Part shown: piece by piece, positions 1 through 12,700 of the stretch
Layout of the letters: each line of letters starts with the position of its first letter
Numbering within the stretch: the stretch's first letter is position 1
DNA from: Lepidurus packardi
Lineage: Eukaryota; Arthropoda; Branchiopoda; Notostraca; Triopsidae
Assembly (NCBI GenBank): GCA_023053545.1
Contig: JAKZAN010000068.1
Coordinates: 62,001-126,000, forward strand
Reading direction: 5' to 3'
Length of the DNA stretch: 64,000 nucleotides
Program-made: the position numbers and the translations under genes
The notes under the pieces: model-generated
What the model saw: the letters and a program-made list of their open reading frames with translations, nothing else
What the model was told of the DNA's origin: nothing
Databases searched by the model: none

Positions 1-2680
1 ATTTCTTTACGTACTGAAGTTATTCCTTACGGACTGAATTAATTACTTACGGACTGAATTATTTCCTTACGTACTGAACTTATTCCTTACGGACTGAATT
101 AATTCCTTACGGACTGAATTAATTCCTTACGGACTGAATTAATTCCTTACGGACTGAATTAATACCTTACGGACTGAATTAAATCCTTACGGACTGAATT
201 AATTCCTTACGGACTGAATTAATTCCTTACGGACTGAATTAATTCCTTACTGACTGAATTAATTCCTTACTGACTGAATTAATTCCTTACGGACTGAATT
301 AATTCCTTACGGACTGAATTAATTCCTTACGGACTGAATTAATTCCTTACGGACTGAATTAATTCCTTACGGACTTAATTAATTCCTTACGTACTTTATT
401 AATTCCTTACGGTCTGAATTAGTTCCGTACGGATTTTATTAATTCCTTACGGACTGAATCAATTCCGTACAGATTTTATTAATTCCTTACGGACTGAAGA
501 AATTCCTTACGAACTGAATTAATTCCGTACGGATTTTATTAATTCCTTACGGACTGAATTAATTCATTACGGACTGAATTAATTCCTTACGGACTGAATT
601 AATTCCTTACGGACTGAATTAATTCCTTAATTAATTCCTTACGGACTGAATTAATTTCATACGGACTGAATTAATTCATTACGGACTTAATTAGTCGTTT
701 ACGGACTGAATTAATTCCTTACGGACTTAATTAGTCGATTACGGACTGAAATAATTCCTTACGTACTGAACTTATTCCTTACGGACTGAATTAATTCCTT
801 ACGGACTGAATTAATACCTTACGGACTGAATTAAATCCTTTCGGACTGAATTAATTCCTTACGGACTGAATTAATTCCTTACGGACTGAATTAATTCCTT
901 ACTGACTGAATTAATTCCTTACGGACTGAATTAATTCCTTACGGACTGAATTAATTCCTTACGGACTGAATTAATTCCTTACGGACTGAATTAATTCCTT
1001 ACGGACTTAATTAATTCCTGACGGTCTGAATTAATTCCGTACGGATTTTATTAATTCCTTACGGACTGAATTAATTCATTACGGACTTAATTAATCCAAT
1101 ACGGACTGAATTATTTCCTTACGTACTGAAGTTATTCCTTACGGACTGAATTAATTCCTTACGTACTGAAATAATTCCTTACGGACTGAATTAATTCCTT
1201 ACGGACTGAATTAATTCCTTACGGACTGAATTAATTCCTTAATTAATTCCGTACGGACTGAATTAATTTCATACGGACTGAATTAATTCATTACGGACTT
1301 AATTAATCGATTACGGACTGAATTAATACCTTACGGACTGAATTAATTCCTTACGGACTGAATTAATTCCTTACGGACTTAATTAATTCCTTACGTACTT
1401 AACTAATTCCTTACGGTCTGAATTAATTCCGTACGGATTTTATTAATTCCTCACGGACTGAATTAATTCCGTACGGATTTTATTAATTCCTTACGTACTT
1501 AATTAATTCCTTACGGTCTGAATTAATTCATTACGGACTTAATTAATCCATTTCGGATTGAATTATTTCTTTACGTACTGAAGTTATTCCTTACGGACTG
1601 AATTAATTACTTACGGACTGAATTATTTCCTTACGTACTGAACTTATTCCTTACGGACTGAATTAATTCCTTACGGACTGAATTAATTCCTTACGGACTG
1701 AATTAATTCCTTACGGACTGAATTAATACCTTACGGACTGAATTAAATCCTTACGGACTGAATTAATTCCTTACGGACTGAATTAATTCCTTACGGACTG
1801 AATTAATTCCTTACTGACTGAATTAATTCCTTACTGACTGAATTAATTCCTTACGGACTGAATTAATTCCTTACGGACTGAATTAATTCCTTACGGACTG
1901 AATTAATTCCTTACGGACTGAATTAATTCCTTACGGACTTAATTAATTCCTTACGTACTTTATTAATTCCTTACGGTCTGAATTAGTTCCGTACGGATTT
2001 TATTAATTCCTTACGGACTGAATCAATTCCGTACAGATTTTATTAATTCCTTACGGACTGAAGAAATTCCTTACGAACTGAATTAATTCCGTACGGATTT
2101 TATTAATTCCTTACGGACTGAATTAATTCATTACGGACTGAATTAATTCCTTACGGACTGAATTAATTCCTTACGGACTGAATTAATTCCTTAATTAATT
2201 CCTTACGGACTGAATTAATTTCATACGGACTGAATTAATTCATTACGGACTTATTTAATCGATTACGGACTGAATTAATTCCTTACGTACTGAACTTATT
2301 CCTTACGGACTGAATTAATTCCTTACGGACTGAATTAATACCTTACGGACTGAATTAAATCCTTACGGACTGAATTAATTCCTTACGGACTGAATTAATT
2401 CCTTACGGACTGAATTAATTCCTTACTGACTGAATTAATTCCTTACGGACTGAATTAATTCCTTACGGACTGAATTAATTCCTTACGGACTGAATTAATT
2501 CCTTACGGACTGAATTAATTCCTTACGGACTTAATTAATTCCTTACGTACTTTATTAATTCCTTACGGTCTGAATTAATTCCGTACGGATTTTATTAATT
2601 CCTTACGGACTGAATTAATTCATTACGGACTGAATTAATTCCTTACGGACTGAATTAATTCCTTACGGACTGAATTAATT

Positions 2681-2792
2681 CCTTAATTAATTCCTTACGG
2701 ACTGAATTAATTTCATACGGACTGAATTAATTCATTACGGACTTATTTAATCGATTACGGACTGAATTAATTCCTTACGTACTGAACTTATT
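2681..2792 (+). repeat. Representative marker plus leader module (about 112 bp)
   Basis: This shows the ordered block that follows almost every short monomer. After the 12-bp marker come a canonical monomer, one with TTTCATACGG (C3 to T, T5 to A), one with TTCATTACGG and a GACTTA end (C4 to A, G14 to T), one with TCGATTACGG (T2 to C, C3 to G, C4 to A), then a monomer ending normally, and TTCCTTACGTACTGAACTTA (G10 to T, T17 to C, A19 to T). Here the fourth monomer is entered by TTATTTAATCG, a left-region subtype also seen after 2189, 3813, 5437, 6269 and 10165. Exceptions to the order are visible after 19738, 19950, 23290, 24574, 35605, 48397, 49601, 51016 and 51640, where the leader is shortened or replaced. 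Confidence 0.9.
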
Positions 2793-3050
2793 CCTTACGG
2801 ACTGAATTAATTCCTTACGGACTGAATTAATACCTTACGGACTGAATTAAATCCTTACGGACTGAATTAATTCCTTACGGACTGAATTAATTCCTTACGG
2901 ACTGAATTAATTCCTTACTGACTGAATTAATTCCTTACGGACTGAATTAATTCCTTACGGACTGAATTAATTCCTTACGGACTGAATTAATTCCTTACGG
3001 ACTGAATTAATTCCTTACGGACTTAATTAATTCCTTACGGTCTGAATTAA

Positions 3051-3070
3051 TTCCGTACGGATTTTATTAA
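3051..3070 (+). repeat. Representative of the four-substitution monomer type CCGTACGGATTTT
   Basis: This type differs from the consensus at four linked positions (T5 to G, C12 to T, G14 to T, A15 to T), giving TTCCGTACGGATTTTATTAA. It recurs hundreds of times across the window and usually follows a GGTCTGAA monomer (A11 to T). The four changes travel together, so this is an old monomer lineage, not repeated independent mutation. Subtypes include CCGTACAGATTTT after GAATCAATT, TTCTGTACGG (about 15.6-46.6 kb), TTACGTACGG and a CCCTACGG form. It creates the palindrome CGTACG, absent from the consensus. Confidence 0.9.
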
Positions 3071-4160
3071 TTCCTCACGGACTGAATTAATTCCGTACGG
3101 ATTTTATTAATTCCTTACGTACTTAATTAATTCCTTACGGTCTGAATTAATTCATTACGGACTTAATTAATCCATTTCGGATTGAATTATTTCTTTACGT
3201 ACTGAAGTTATTCCTTACGGACTGAATTAATTACTTACGGACTGAATTATTTCCTTACGTACTGAACTTATTCCTTACGGACTGAATTAATTCCTTACGG
3301 ACTGAATTAATTCCTTACGGACTGAATTAATTCCTTACGGACTGAATTAATACCTTACGGACTGAATTAAATCCTTACGGACTGAATTAATTCCTTACGG
3401 ACTGAATTAATTCCTTACGGACTGAATTAATTCCTTACTGACTGAATTAATTCCTTACTGACTGAATTAATTCCTTACGGACTGAATTAATTCCTTACGG
3501 ACTGAATTAATTCCTTACGGACTGAATTAATTCCTTACGGACTGAATTAATTCCTTACGGACTTAATTAATTCCTTACGTACTTTATTAATTCCTTACGG
3601 TCTGAATTAGTTCCGTACGGATTTTATTAATTCCTTACGGACTGAATCAATTCCGTACAGATTTTATTAATTCCTTACGGACTGAAGAAATTCCTTACGA
3701 ACTGAATTAATTCCGTACGGATTTTATTAATTCCTTACGGACTGAATTAATTCATTACGGACTGAATTAATTCCTTACGGACTGAATTAATTCCTTACGG
3801 ACTGAATTAATTCCTTAATTAATTCCTTACGGACTGAATTAATTTCATACGGACTGAATTAATTCATTACGGACTTATTTAATCGATTACGGACTGAATT
3901 AATTCCTTACGTACTGAACTTATTCCTTACGGACTGAATTAATTCCTTACGGACTGAATTAATACCTTACGGACTGAATTAAATCCTTACGGACTGAATT
4001 AATTCCTTACGGACTGAATTAATTCCTTACGGACTGAATTAATTCCTTACTGACTGAATTAATTCCTTACGGACTGAATTAATTCCTTACGGACTGAATT
4101 AATTCCTTACGGACTGAATTAATTCCTTACGGACTGAATTAATTCCTTACGGACTTAATT

Positions 4161-7100
4161 AATTCCTTACGGTCTGAATTAATTCCGTACGGATTTTATT
4201 AATTCCTTACGGACTGAATTAATTCATTACGGACTTAATTAATCCAATACGGACTGAATTATTTCCTTACGTACTGAAGTTATTCCTTACGGACTGAATT
4301 AATTCCTTACGTACTGAAATAATTCCTTACGGACTGAATTAATTCCTTACGGACTGAATTAATTCTTTACGGACTGAATTAATTCCTTAATTAATTCCTT
4401 ACGGACTGAATTAATTTCATACGGACTGAATTAATTCATTACGGACTTAATTAATCGATTACGGACTGAATTAATTCCTTACGTACTGAACTTATTCCTT
4501 ACGGACTGAATTAATTCCTTACGGACTGAATTAATACCTTACGGACTGAATTAAATCCTTACGGACTGAATTAATTCCTTACGGACTGAATTAATTCCTT
4601 ACGGACTGAATTAATTCCTTACTGACTGAATTAATTCCTTACGGACTGAATTAATTCCTTACGGACTGAATTAATTCCTTACGGACTGAATTAATTCCTT
4701 ACGGACTTAGTTAATTCCTTACGTACTTAATTAATTTCTTACGGTCTGAATTAATTCCGTACGGATTTTGTTAATTCCTCACGGACTGAATTAATTCCGT
4801 ACGGATTTTATTAATTCCTTACGTACTTAATTAATTCCTTACGGTCTGAATTAATTCCGTACGGATTTTATTAATTCCTTACGGACTGAATTTATTCATT
4901 ACGGACTTAATTAATCCATTACGGATTGAATTATTTCTTTACGTACTGAAGTTATTCCTTACGGACTGAATTAATTACTTACGGACTGAATTATTTCCTT
5001 ACGTACTGAACTTATTCCTTACGGACTGAATTAATTCCTTACGGACTGAATTAATTCCTTACGGACTGAATTAATTCCTTACGGACTGAATTAATACCTT
5101 ACGGACTGAATTAAATCCTTACGGACTGAATTAATTCCTTACGGACTGAATTAATTCCTTACGGACTGAATTAATTCCTTACTGACTGAATTAATTCCTT
5201 ACTGACTGAATTAATTCCTTACGGACTGAATTAATTCCTTACGGACTGAATTAATTCCTTACGGACTGAATTAATTCCTTACGGACTGAATTAATTCCTT
5301 ACGGACTTAATTAATTCCTTACGTACTTTATTAATTCCTTACGGTCTGAATTAGTTCCGTACGGATTTTATTAATTCCTTACGGACTGAATCAATTCCGT
5401 ACAGATTTTATTAATTCCTTACGGACTGAATTAATTCCTTAATTAATTCCTTACGGACTGAATTAATTTCATACGGACTGAATTAACTCATTACGGACTT
5501 ATTTAATCGATTACGGACTGAATTAATTCCTTACGTACTGAACTTATTCCTTACGGACTGAATTAATTCCTTACGGTCTGAATTAATTCCGTACGGATTT
5601 TGTTAATTCCTCACGGACTGAATTAATTCCGTACGGATTTTATTAATTCCTTACGTACTTAATTAATTCCTTACGGTCTGAATTAATTCCGTACGGATTT
5701 TATTAATTCCTTACGGACTGAATTTATTCATTACGGACTTAATTAATCCATTACGGATTGAATTATTTCTTTACGTACTGAAGTTATTCCTTACGGACTG
5801 AATTAATTACTTACGGACTGAATTATTTCCTTACGTACTGAACTTATTCCTTACGGACTGAATTAATTCCTTACGGACTGAATTAATTCCTTACGGACTG
5901 AATTAATTCCTTACGGACTGAATTAATACCTTTCGGACTGAATTAAATCCTTACGGACTGAATTAATTCCTTACGGACTGAATTAATTCCTTACGGACTG
6001 AATTAATTCCTTACTGACTGAATTAATTCCTTACTGACTGAATTAATTCCTTACGGACTGAATTAATTCCTTACGGACTGAATTAATTCCTTACGGACTG
6101 AATTAATTCCTTACGGACTGAATTAATTCCTTACGGACTTAATTAATTCCTTACGTACTTTATTAATTCCTTACGGTCTGAATTAGTTCCGTACGGATTT
6201 TATTAATTCCTTACGGACTGAATCAATTCCGTACAGATTTTATTAATTCCTTACGGACTGAATTAATTCCTTAATTAATTCCTTACGGACTGAATTAATT
6301 TCATACGGACTGAATTAACTCATTACGGACTTATTTAATCGATTACGGACTGAATTAATTCCTTACGTACTGAACTTATTCCTTACGGACTGAATTAATT
6401 CCTTACGGTCTGAATTAATTCCGTACGGATTTTGTTAATTCCTCACGGACTGAATTAATTCCGTACGGATTTTATTAATTCCTTACGTACTTAATTAATT
6501 CCTTACGGTCTGAATTAATTCCGTACGGATTTTATTAATTCCTTACGGACTGAATTTATTCATTACGGACTTAATTAATCCATTACGGATTGAATTATTT
6601 CTTTACGTACTGAAGTTATTCCTTACGGACTGAATTAATTACTTACGGACTGAATTATTTCCTTACGTACTGAACTTATTCCTTACGGACTGAATTAATT
6701 CCTTACGGACTGAATTAATTCCTTACGGACTGAATTAATTCCTTACGGACTGAATTAATACCTTTCGGACTGAATTAAATCCTTACGGACTGAATTAATT
6801 CCTTACGGACTGAATTAATTCCTTACGGACTGAATTAATTCCTTACTGACTGAATTAATTCCTTACTGACTGAATTAATTCCTTACGGACTGAATTAATT
6901 CCTTACGGACTGAATTAATTCCTTACGGACTGAATTAATTCCTTACGGACTTAATTAATTCCTTACGGTCTGAATTAATTCCGTACGGATTTTATTAATT
7001 CCTTACGGACTGAATTAATTCATTACGGACTTAATTAATCCAATACGGACTGAATTATTTCCTTACGTACTGAAGTTATTCCTTACGGACTGAATTAATT

Positions 7101-7890
7101 CCTTACGTACTGAAATAATTCCTTACGGACTGAATTAATTCCTTACGGACTGAATTAATTCTTTACGGACTGAATTAATTCCTTAATTAATTCCTTACGG
7201 ACTGAATTAATTTCATACGGACTGAATTAATTCATTACGGACTTAATTAATCGATTACGGACTGAATTAATTCCTTACGTACTGAACTTATTCCTTACGG
7301 ACTGAATTAATTCCTTACGGACTGAATTAATACCTTACGGACTGAATTAAATCCTTACGGACTGAATTAATTCCTTACGGACTGAATTAATTCCTTACGG
7401 ACTGAATTAATTCCTTACTGACTGAATTAATTCCTTACGGACTGAATTAATTCCTTACGGACTGAATTAATTCCTTACGGACTGAATTAATTCCTTACGG
7501 ACTTAGTTAATTCCTTACGTACTTAATTAATTCCTTACGGTCTGAATTAATTCCGTACGGATTTTGTTAATTCCTCACGGACTGAATTAATTCCGTACGG
7601 ATTTTATTAATTCCTTACGTACTTAATTAATTCCTTACGGTCTGAATTAATTCCGTACGGATTTTATTAATTCCTTACGGACTGAATTTATTCATTACGG
7701 ACTTAATTAATCCATTACGGATTGAATTATTTCTTTACGTACTGAAGTTATTCCTTACGGACTGAATTAATTACTTACGGACTGAATTATTTCCTTACGT
7801 ACTGAACTTATTCCTTACGGACTGAATTAATTCCTTACGGACTGAATTAATTCCTTACGGACTGAATTAATTCCTTACGGACTGAATTAA
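4161..7890 (+). repeat. Segment repeated at 2,796 bp, flanking the 832-bp triplication
   Basis: The block at about 4161-4932 recurs at about 6957-7728: both contain TCCAATACGG, GAAGTTATTCC, GAAATAATTCC, a TTCTTTACGGACTGAA monomer just before the short monomer (4385 and 7181), and GACTTAGTTAATTCC. The offset is 2,796 bp for the short monomers and for the second diagnostic monomers (4933 and 7729). The 832-bp copies lie between the two, so the larger and smaller duplications are nested. The downstream copy has TACCTTTCGG near 7891, as in the second and third 832-bp copies. Confidence 0.78.
4741..6944 (+). repeat. 832-bp tandem triplication (third copy partial)
   Basis: Copies run at about 4741-5572, 5573-6404 and 6405-6944. 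Each begins at an ACGGTCTGAA monomer followed by CCGTACGGATTTTGTT, a rare ending. The short monomers at 5437 and 6269 and the second diagnostic monomers at 4933, 5765 and 6597 keep the 832-bp step. Copies 2 and 3 share TACCTTTCGG where copy 1 has TACCTTACGG, so copies 2 and 3 are the closest pair, or copy 1 differs by one later change. The rare GAATTAACTCATTACGG occurs only near 5485 and 6317. The third copy departs at about 6,940, where one canonical monomer is missing and a different block begins. Confidence 0.88.
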
Positions 7891-7940
7891 TACCTTTCGG
7901 ACTGAATTAAATCCTTACGGACTGAATTAATTCCTTACGG

Positions 7941-8980
7941 ACTGAATTAATTCCTTACGGACTGAATTAATTCCTTACTGACTGAATTAATTCCTTACTG
8001 ACTGAATTAATTCCTTACGGACTGAATTAATTCCTTACGGACTGAATTAATTCCTTACGGACTGAATTAATTACTTACGGACTGAATTAATTCCTTACGG
8101 ACTGAATTAATTCCTTACTGACTGAATTAATTCCTTACGGACTGAATTAATTCCTTACGGACTGAATTAATTCCTTACTGACTGAATTAATTCCTTACGG
8201 ACTTAATTAATTCCTTACGTACTTTATTAATTCCTTACGGTCTGAATTAATTCCGTACGGATTTTATTAAATCCTTACGGACTGAATTAATTCCGTACGG
8301 ATTTTATTAATTCCTTACGGACTTAATAAATTCCTTACGAACTGAATTAATTCCGTACGGATTTTATTAATTCCTTACGGACTGAATTAATTCATTACGG
8401 ACGGAATTAATTCCTTACTGACTGAATTAATTCATTACGGACTGAATTAATTCCTTACGGACTGAATTAATTCCTTACGGACTGAATTAATTCCTTACTG
8501 ACTGAATTAATTCCTTACTGACTGAATTAATTCCTTACGGACTGAATTAATTCCTTACGGACTGAATTAATTCCTTACGGACTGAATTAATTACTTACGG
8601 ACTGAATTAATTCCTTACGGACTGAATTAATTCCTTACTGACTGAATTAATTCCTTACGGACTGAATTAATTCCTTACGGACTGAATTAATTCCTTACTG
8701 ACTGAATTAATTCCTTACGGACTTAATTAATTCCTTACGTACTTTATTAATTCCTTACGGTCTGAATTAATTCCGTACGGATTTTATTAAATCCTTACGG
8801 ACTGAATTAATTCCGTACGGATTTTATTAATTCCTTACGGACTTAATAAATTCCTTACGAACTGAATTAATTCCGTACGGATTTTATTAATTCCTTACGG
8901 ACTGAATTAATTCATTACGGACGGAATTAATTCCTTACTGACTGAATTAATTCATTACGGACTGAATTAATTCCTTACGG
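7941..8980 (+). repeat. 520-bp (26-monomer) tandem duplication
   Basis: Two copies, about 7941-8460 and 8461-8980, match monomer by monomer. They share two TTACTGAC monomers in a row, a TTACTTACGG monomer (8071 and 8591), GAATTAATTCCGTACGG, TTAAATCC, GACTTAATAAATTCC, TTACGAACTG and the rare TTCATTACGGACGGAA. The period is exactly 26 monomers with no short monomer inside the first copy, so exchange occurred in register. This insertion explains the longest marker interval in the window (7181 to 8993, 1,812 bp). Confidence 0.9.
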
Positions 8981-11900
8981 ACTGAATTAATTCCTTAATT
9001 AATTCCTTACGGACTGAATTAATTTCATACGGACTGAATTAATTTATTACGGACTTAATTAATCGATTACGGACTGAATTAATTCCTTACGTACTGAACT
9101 TATTCCTTACGGACTGAATTAATTCCTTACGGACTGAATTAATACCTTACGGACTGAATTAAATCCTTACGGACTGAATTAATTCCATACGGACTGAATT
9201 AATTCCTTACGGACTGAATTAATTCCTTACTGACTGAATTAATTCCTTACGGACTGAATTAATTCCTTACGGACTGAATTAATTCCTTACGGACTGAATT
9301 AATTCCTTACGGACTTAATTAATTCCTTACGTACTTAATTAATTTTTTACGGTCTGAATTAATTCCGTACGGATTTTATTAATTCCTCACGGACTGAAAT
9401 AATTCCGTACGGATTTTATTAATTCCTTACGTACTTAATTAATTCCTTACGGTCTGAATTAATTCCGTACGGATTTTATTAATTCCTTACGGACTGAATT
9501 TATTCATTACGGACTTAATTAATCCATTACGGATTGAATTATTTCTTTACGTACTGAAGTTATTCCTTACGGACTGAATTAATTACTTACGGACTGAATT
9601 ATTTCCTTACGTACTGAACTTATTCCTTACGGACTGAATTAATTCCTTACGGACTGAATTAATTCCTTACGGACTGAATTAATTCCTTACGGACTGAATT
9701 AATACTTTACGGACTGAATTAAATCCTTACGGACTGAATTAATTCCTTACGGACTGAATTAATTCCTTACGGACTGAATTAATTCCTTACTGACTGAATT
9801 AATTCCTTACTGACTGAATTAATTCCTTACGGACTGAATTAATTCCTTACGGACTGAATTAATTCCTTACGGACTGAATTAATTCCTTACGGACTGAATT
9901 AATTCCTTACGGAATTAATTAATTCCTTACGTACTTTATTAATTCCTTACGGTCTGAATTAGTTCCGTACGGATTTTATTAATTCCTTACGGACTGAATC
10001 AATTCCGTACAGATTTTATTAATTCCTTACGGACTGAATAAATTCCTTACGAACTGAATTAATTCCGTACGGATTTTATTAATTCCTTACGGACTGAATT
10101 AATTCATTACGGACTGAATTAATTCCTTACGGACTGAATTAATTCCTTACGGACTGAATTAATTCCTTAATTAATTCCTTACGGACTGAATTAATTTCAT
10201 ACGGACTGAATTAATTCATTACGGACTTATTTAATCGATTACGGACTGAATTAATTCCTTACGTACTGAACTTATTCCTTACGGACTGAATTAATTCCTT
10301 ACGGACTGAATTAATACCTTACGGACTGAATTAAATCCTTACGGACTGAATTAATTCCTTACGGACTGAATTAATTCCTTACGGACTGAATTAATTCCTT
10401 ACTGACTGAATTAATTCCTTACGGACTGAATTAATTCCTTACGGACTGGATTAATTCCTTACGGACTGAATTAATTCCTTACGGACTGAATTAATTCCTT
10501 ACGGACTTAATTAATTCCTTACGGTCTGAATTAATTCCGTACGGATTTTATTAATTCCTTACGGACTGAATTAATTCATTACGGACTTAATTAATCCAAT
10601 ACGGACTGAATTATTTCCTTACGTACTGAAGTTATTCCTTACGGACTGAATTAATTCCTTACGTACTGAAATAATTCCTTACGGACTGAATTAATTCCTT
10701 ACGGACTGAATTAATTCCTTACGGACTGAATTAATTCCTTACGGACTGAATTAATTCCTTAATTAATTCCTTACGGACTGAATTAATTTCATACGGACTG
10801 AATTAATTCATTACGGACTTAATTAATCGATTACGGACTGAATTAATTCCTTACGTACTGAACTTATTCCTTACGGACTGAATTAATTCCTTACGGACTG
10901 AATTAATACCTTACGGACTGAATTAAATCCTTACGGACTGAATTAATTCCTTACGGACTGAATTAATTCCTTACGGACTGAATTAATTCCTTACTGACTG
11001 AATTAATTCCTTACGGACTGAATTAATTCCTTACGGACTGAATTAATTCCTTACGGACTGAATTAATTCCTTACGGACTTAGTTAATTCCTTACGTACTT
11101 AATTAATTCCTTACGGTCTGAATTAATTCCGTACGGATTTTGTTAATTCCTCACGGACTGAATTAATTCCGTACGGATTTTATTAATTCCTTACGTACTT
11201 AATTAATTCCTTACGGTCTGAATTAATTCCGTACGGATTTTATTAATTCCTTACGGACTGAATTTATTCATTACGGACTTAATTAATCCATTACGGATTG
11301 AATTATTTCTTTACGTACTGAAGTTATTCCTTACGGACTGAATTAATTACTTACGGACTGAATTATTTCCTTACGTACTGAAATAATTCCTTACGGACTG
11401 AATTAATTCCTTACGGACTGAATTAATTCCTTACGGACTGAATTAATACCTTACGGACTGAATTAAATCCTTACGGACTGAATTAATTCCTTACGGACTG
11501 AATTAATTCCTTACGGACTGAATTAATTCATTACGGACTTAATTAATCCAATACGGGCTGAATTATTTCCTTACGTACTGAAGTTATTCCTTACGGACTG
11601 AATTAATTCCTTACGTACTGAAATAATTCCTTACGGACTGAATTAAATCCTTACGGACTGAATTAATTCCTTACGGACTGAATTAATTCCTTACGGACTG
11701 AATTAATTCCTTACGGACTGAATTAATTCCTTACGGACTGAATTAATTCCTTACGGACTGAATTAATTCCTTACGGACTGAATTAATTCCTTACGGACTG
11801 AATTAATTCCTTACGGACTGAATTAATTCCTTACTGACTGAATTAATTCCTTACGGACTGAATTAATTCCTTACGGACTGAATTAATTCCTTACTGACTG

Positions 11901-12700
11901 AATTAATTCCTTACGGACTTAATTAATTCCTTACGTACTTTATTAATTCCTTACGGTCTGAATTAATTCCGTACGGATTTTATTAAATCCTTACGGACTG
12001 AATTAATTCCGTACGGATTTTATTAATTCCTTACGGACTTAATAAATTCCTTACGAACTGAATTAATTCCGTACGGATTTTATTAATTCCTTACGGACTG
12101 AATTAATTCATTACGGACTGAATTAATTCCTTACTGACTGAATTAATTCATTACGGACTGAATTAATTCCTTACGGACTGAATTAATTCCTTAATTAATT
12201 CCTTACGGACTGAATTAATTTCATACGGACTGAATTAATTCATTACGGACTTAATTAATCGATTACGGACTGAATTAATTCCTTACGTACTGAACTTATT
12301 CCTTACGGACTGAATTAATTCCTTACGGACTGAATTAATACCTTACGGACTGAATTAAATCCTTACGGACTGAATTAATTCCTTACGGACTGAATTAATT
12401 CCTTACGGACTGAATTAATTCCTTACTGACTGAATTAATTCCTTACGGACTGAATTAATTCCTTACGGACTGAATTAATTCCTTACGGACTGAATTAATT
12501 CCTTACGGACTTAATTAATTCCTTACGTACTTAATTAATTCCTTACGGTCTGAATTAATTCCGTACGGATTTTATTAATTCCTCACGGACTGAATTAATT
12601 CCCTACGGATTTTATTAATTCCTTACGTACTTAATTAATTCCTTACGGTCTGAATTAATTCCGTACGGATTTTATTAATTCCTTACGGACTGAATTAATT

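Larger units (their letters stand above)
1..4932 (+). repeat. Higher-order copies of 1,564, 1,624 and 1,744 bp
   Basis: Three successive higher-order copies start with the second diagnostic monomer at 1, 1565 and 3189; the next starts at 4933. The first 600 bp of each copy match closely, including the ordered subtypes TTACTTACGG, GAACTTATT, TTAATACC, TTAAATCC, two successive TTACTGAC monomers, GAATTAGTTCCG, GAATCAATTCC and GAAGAAATTCC. The first short monomer lies at the same offset in each copy (625, 2189, 3813). Length differences lie in the second half, where runs of whole monomers are gained or lost; the next marker intervals are 612, 492 and 572 bp. Confidence 0.85.
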
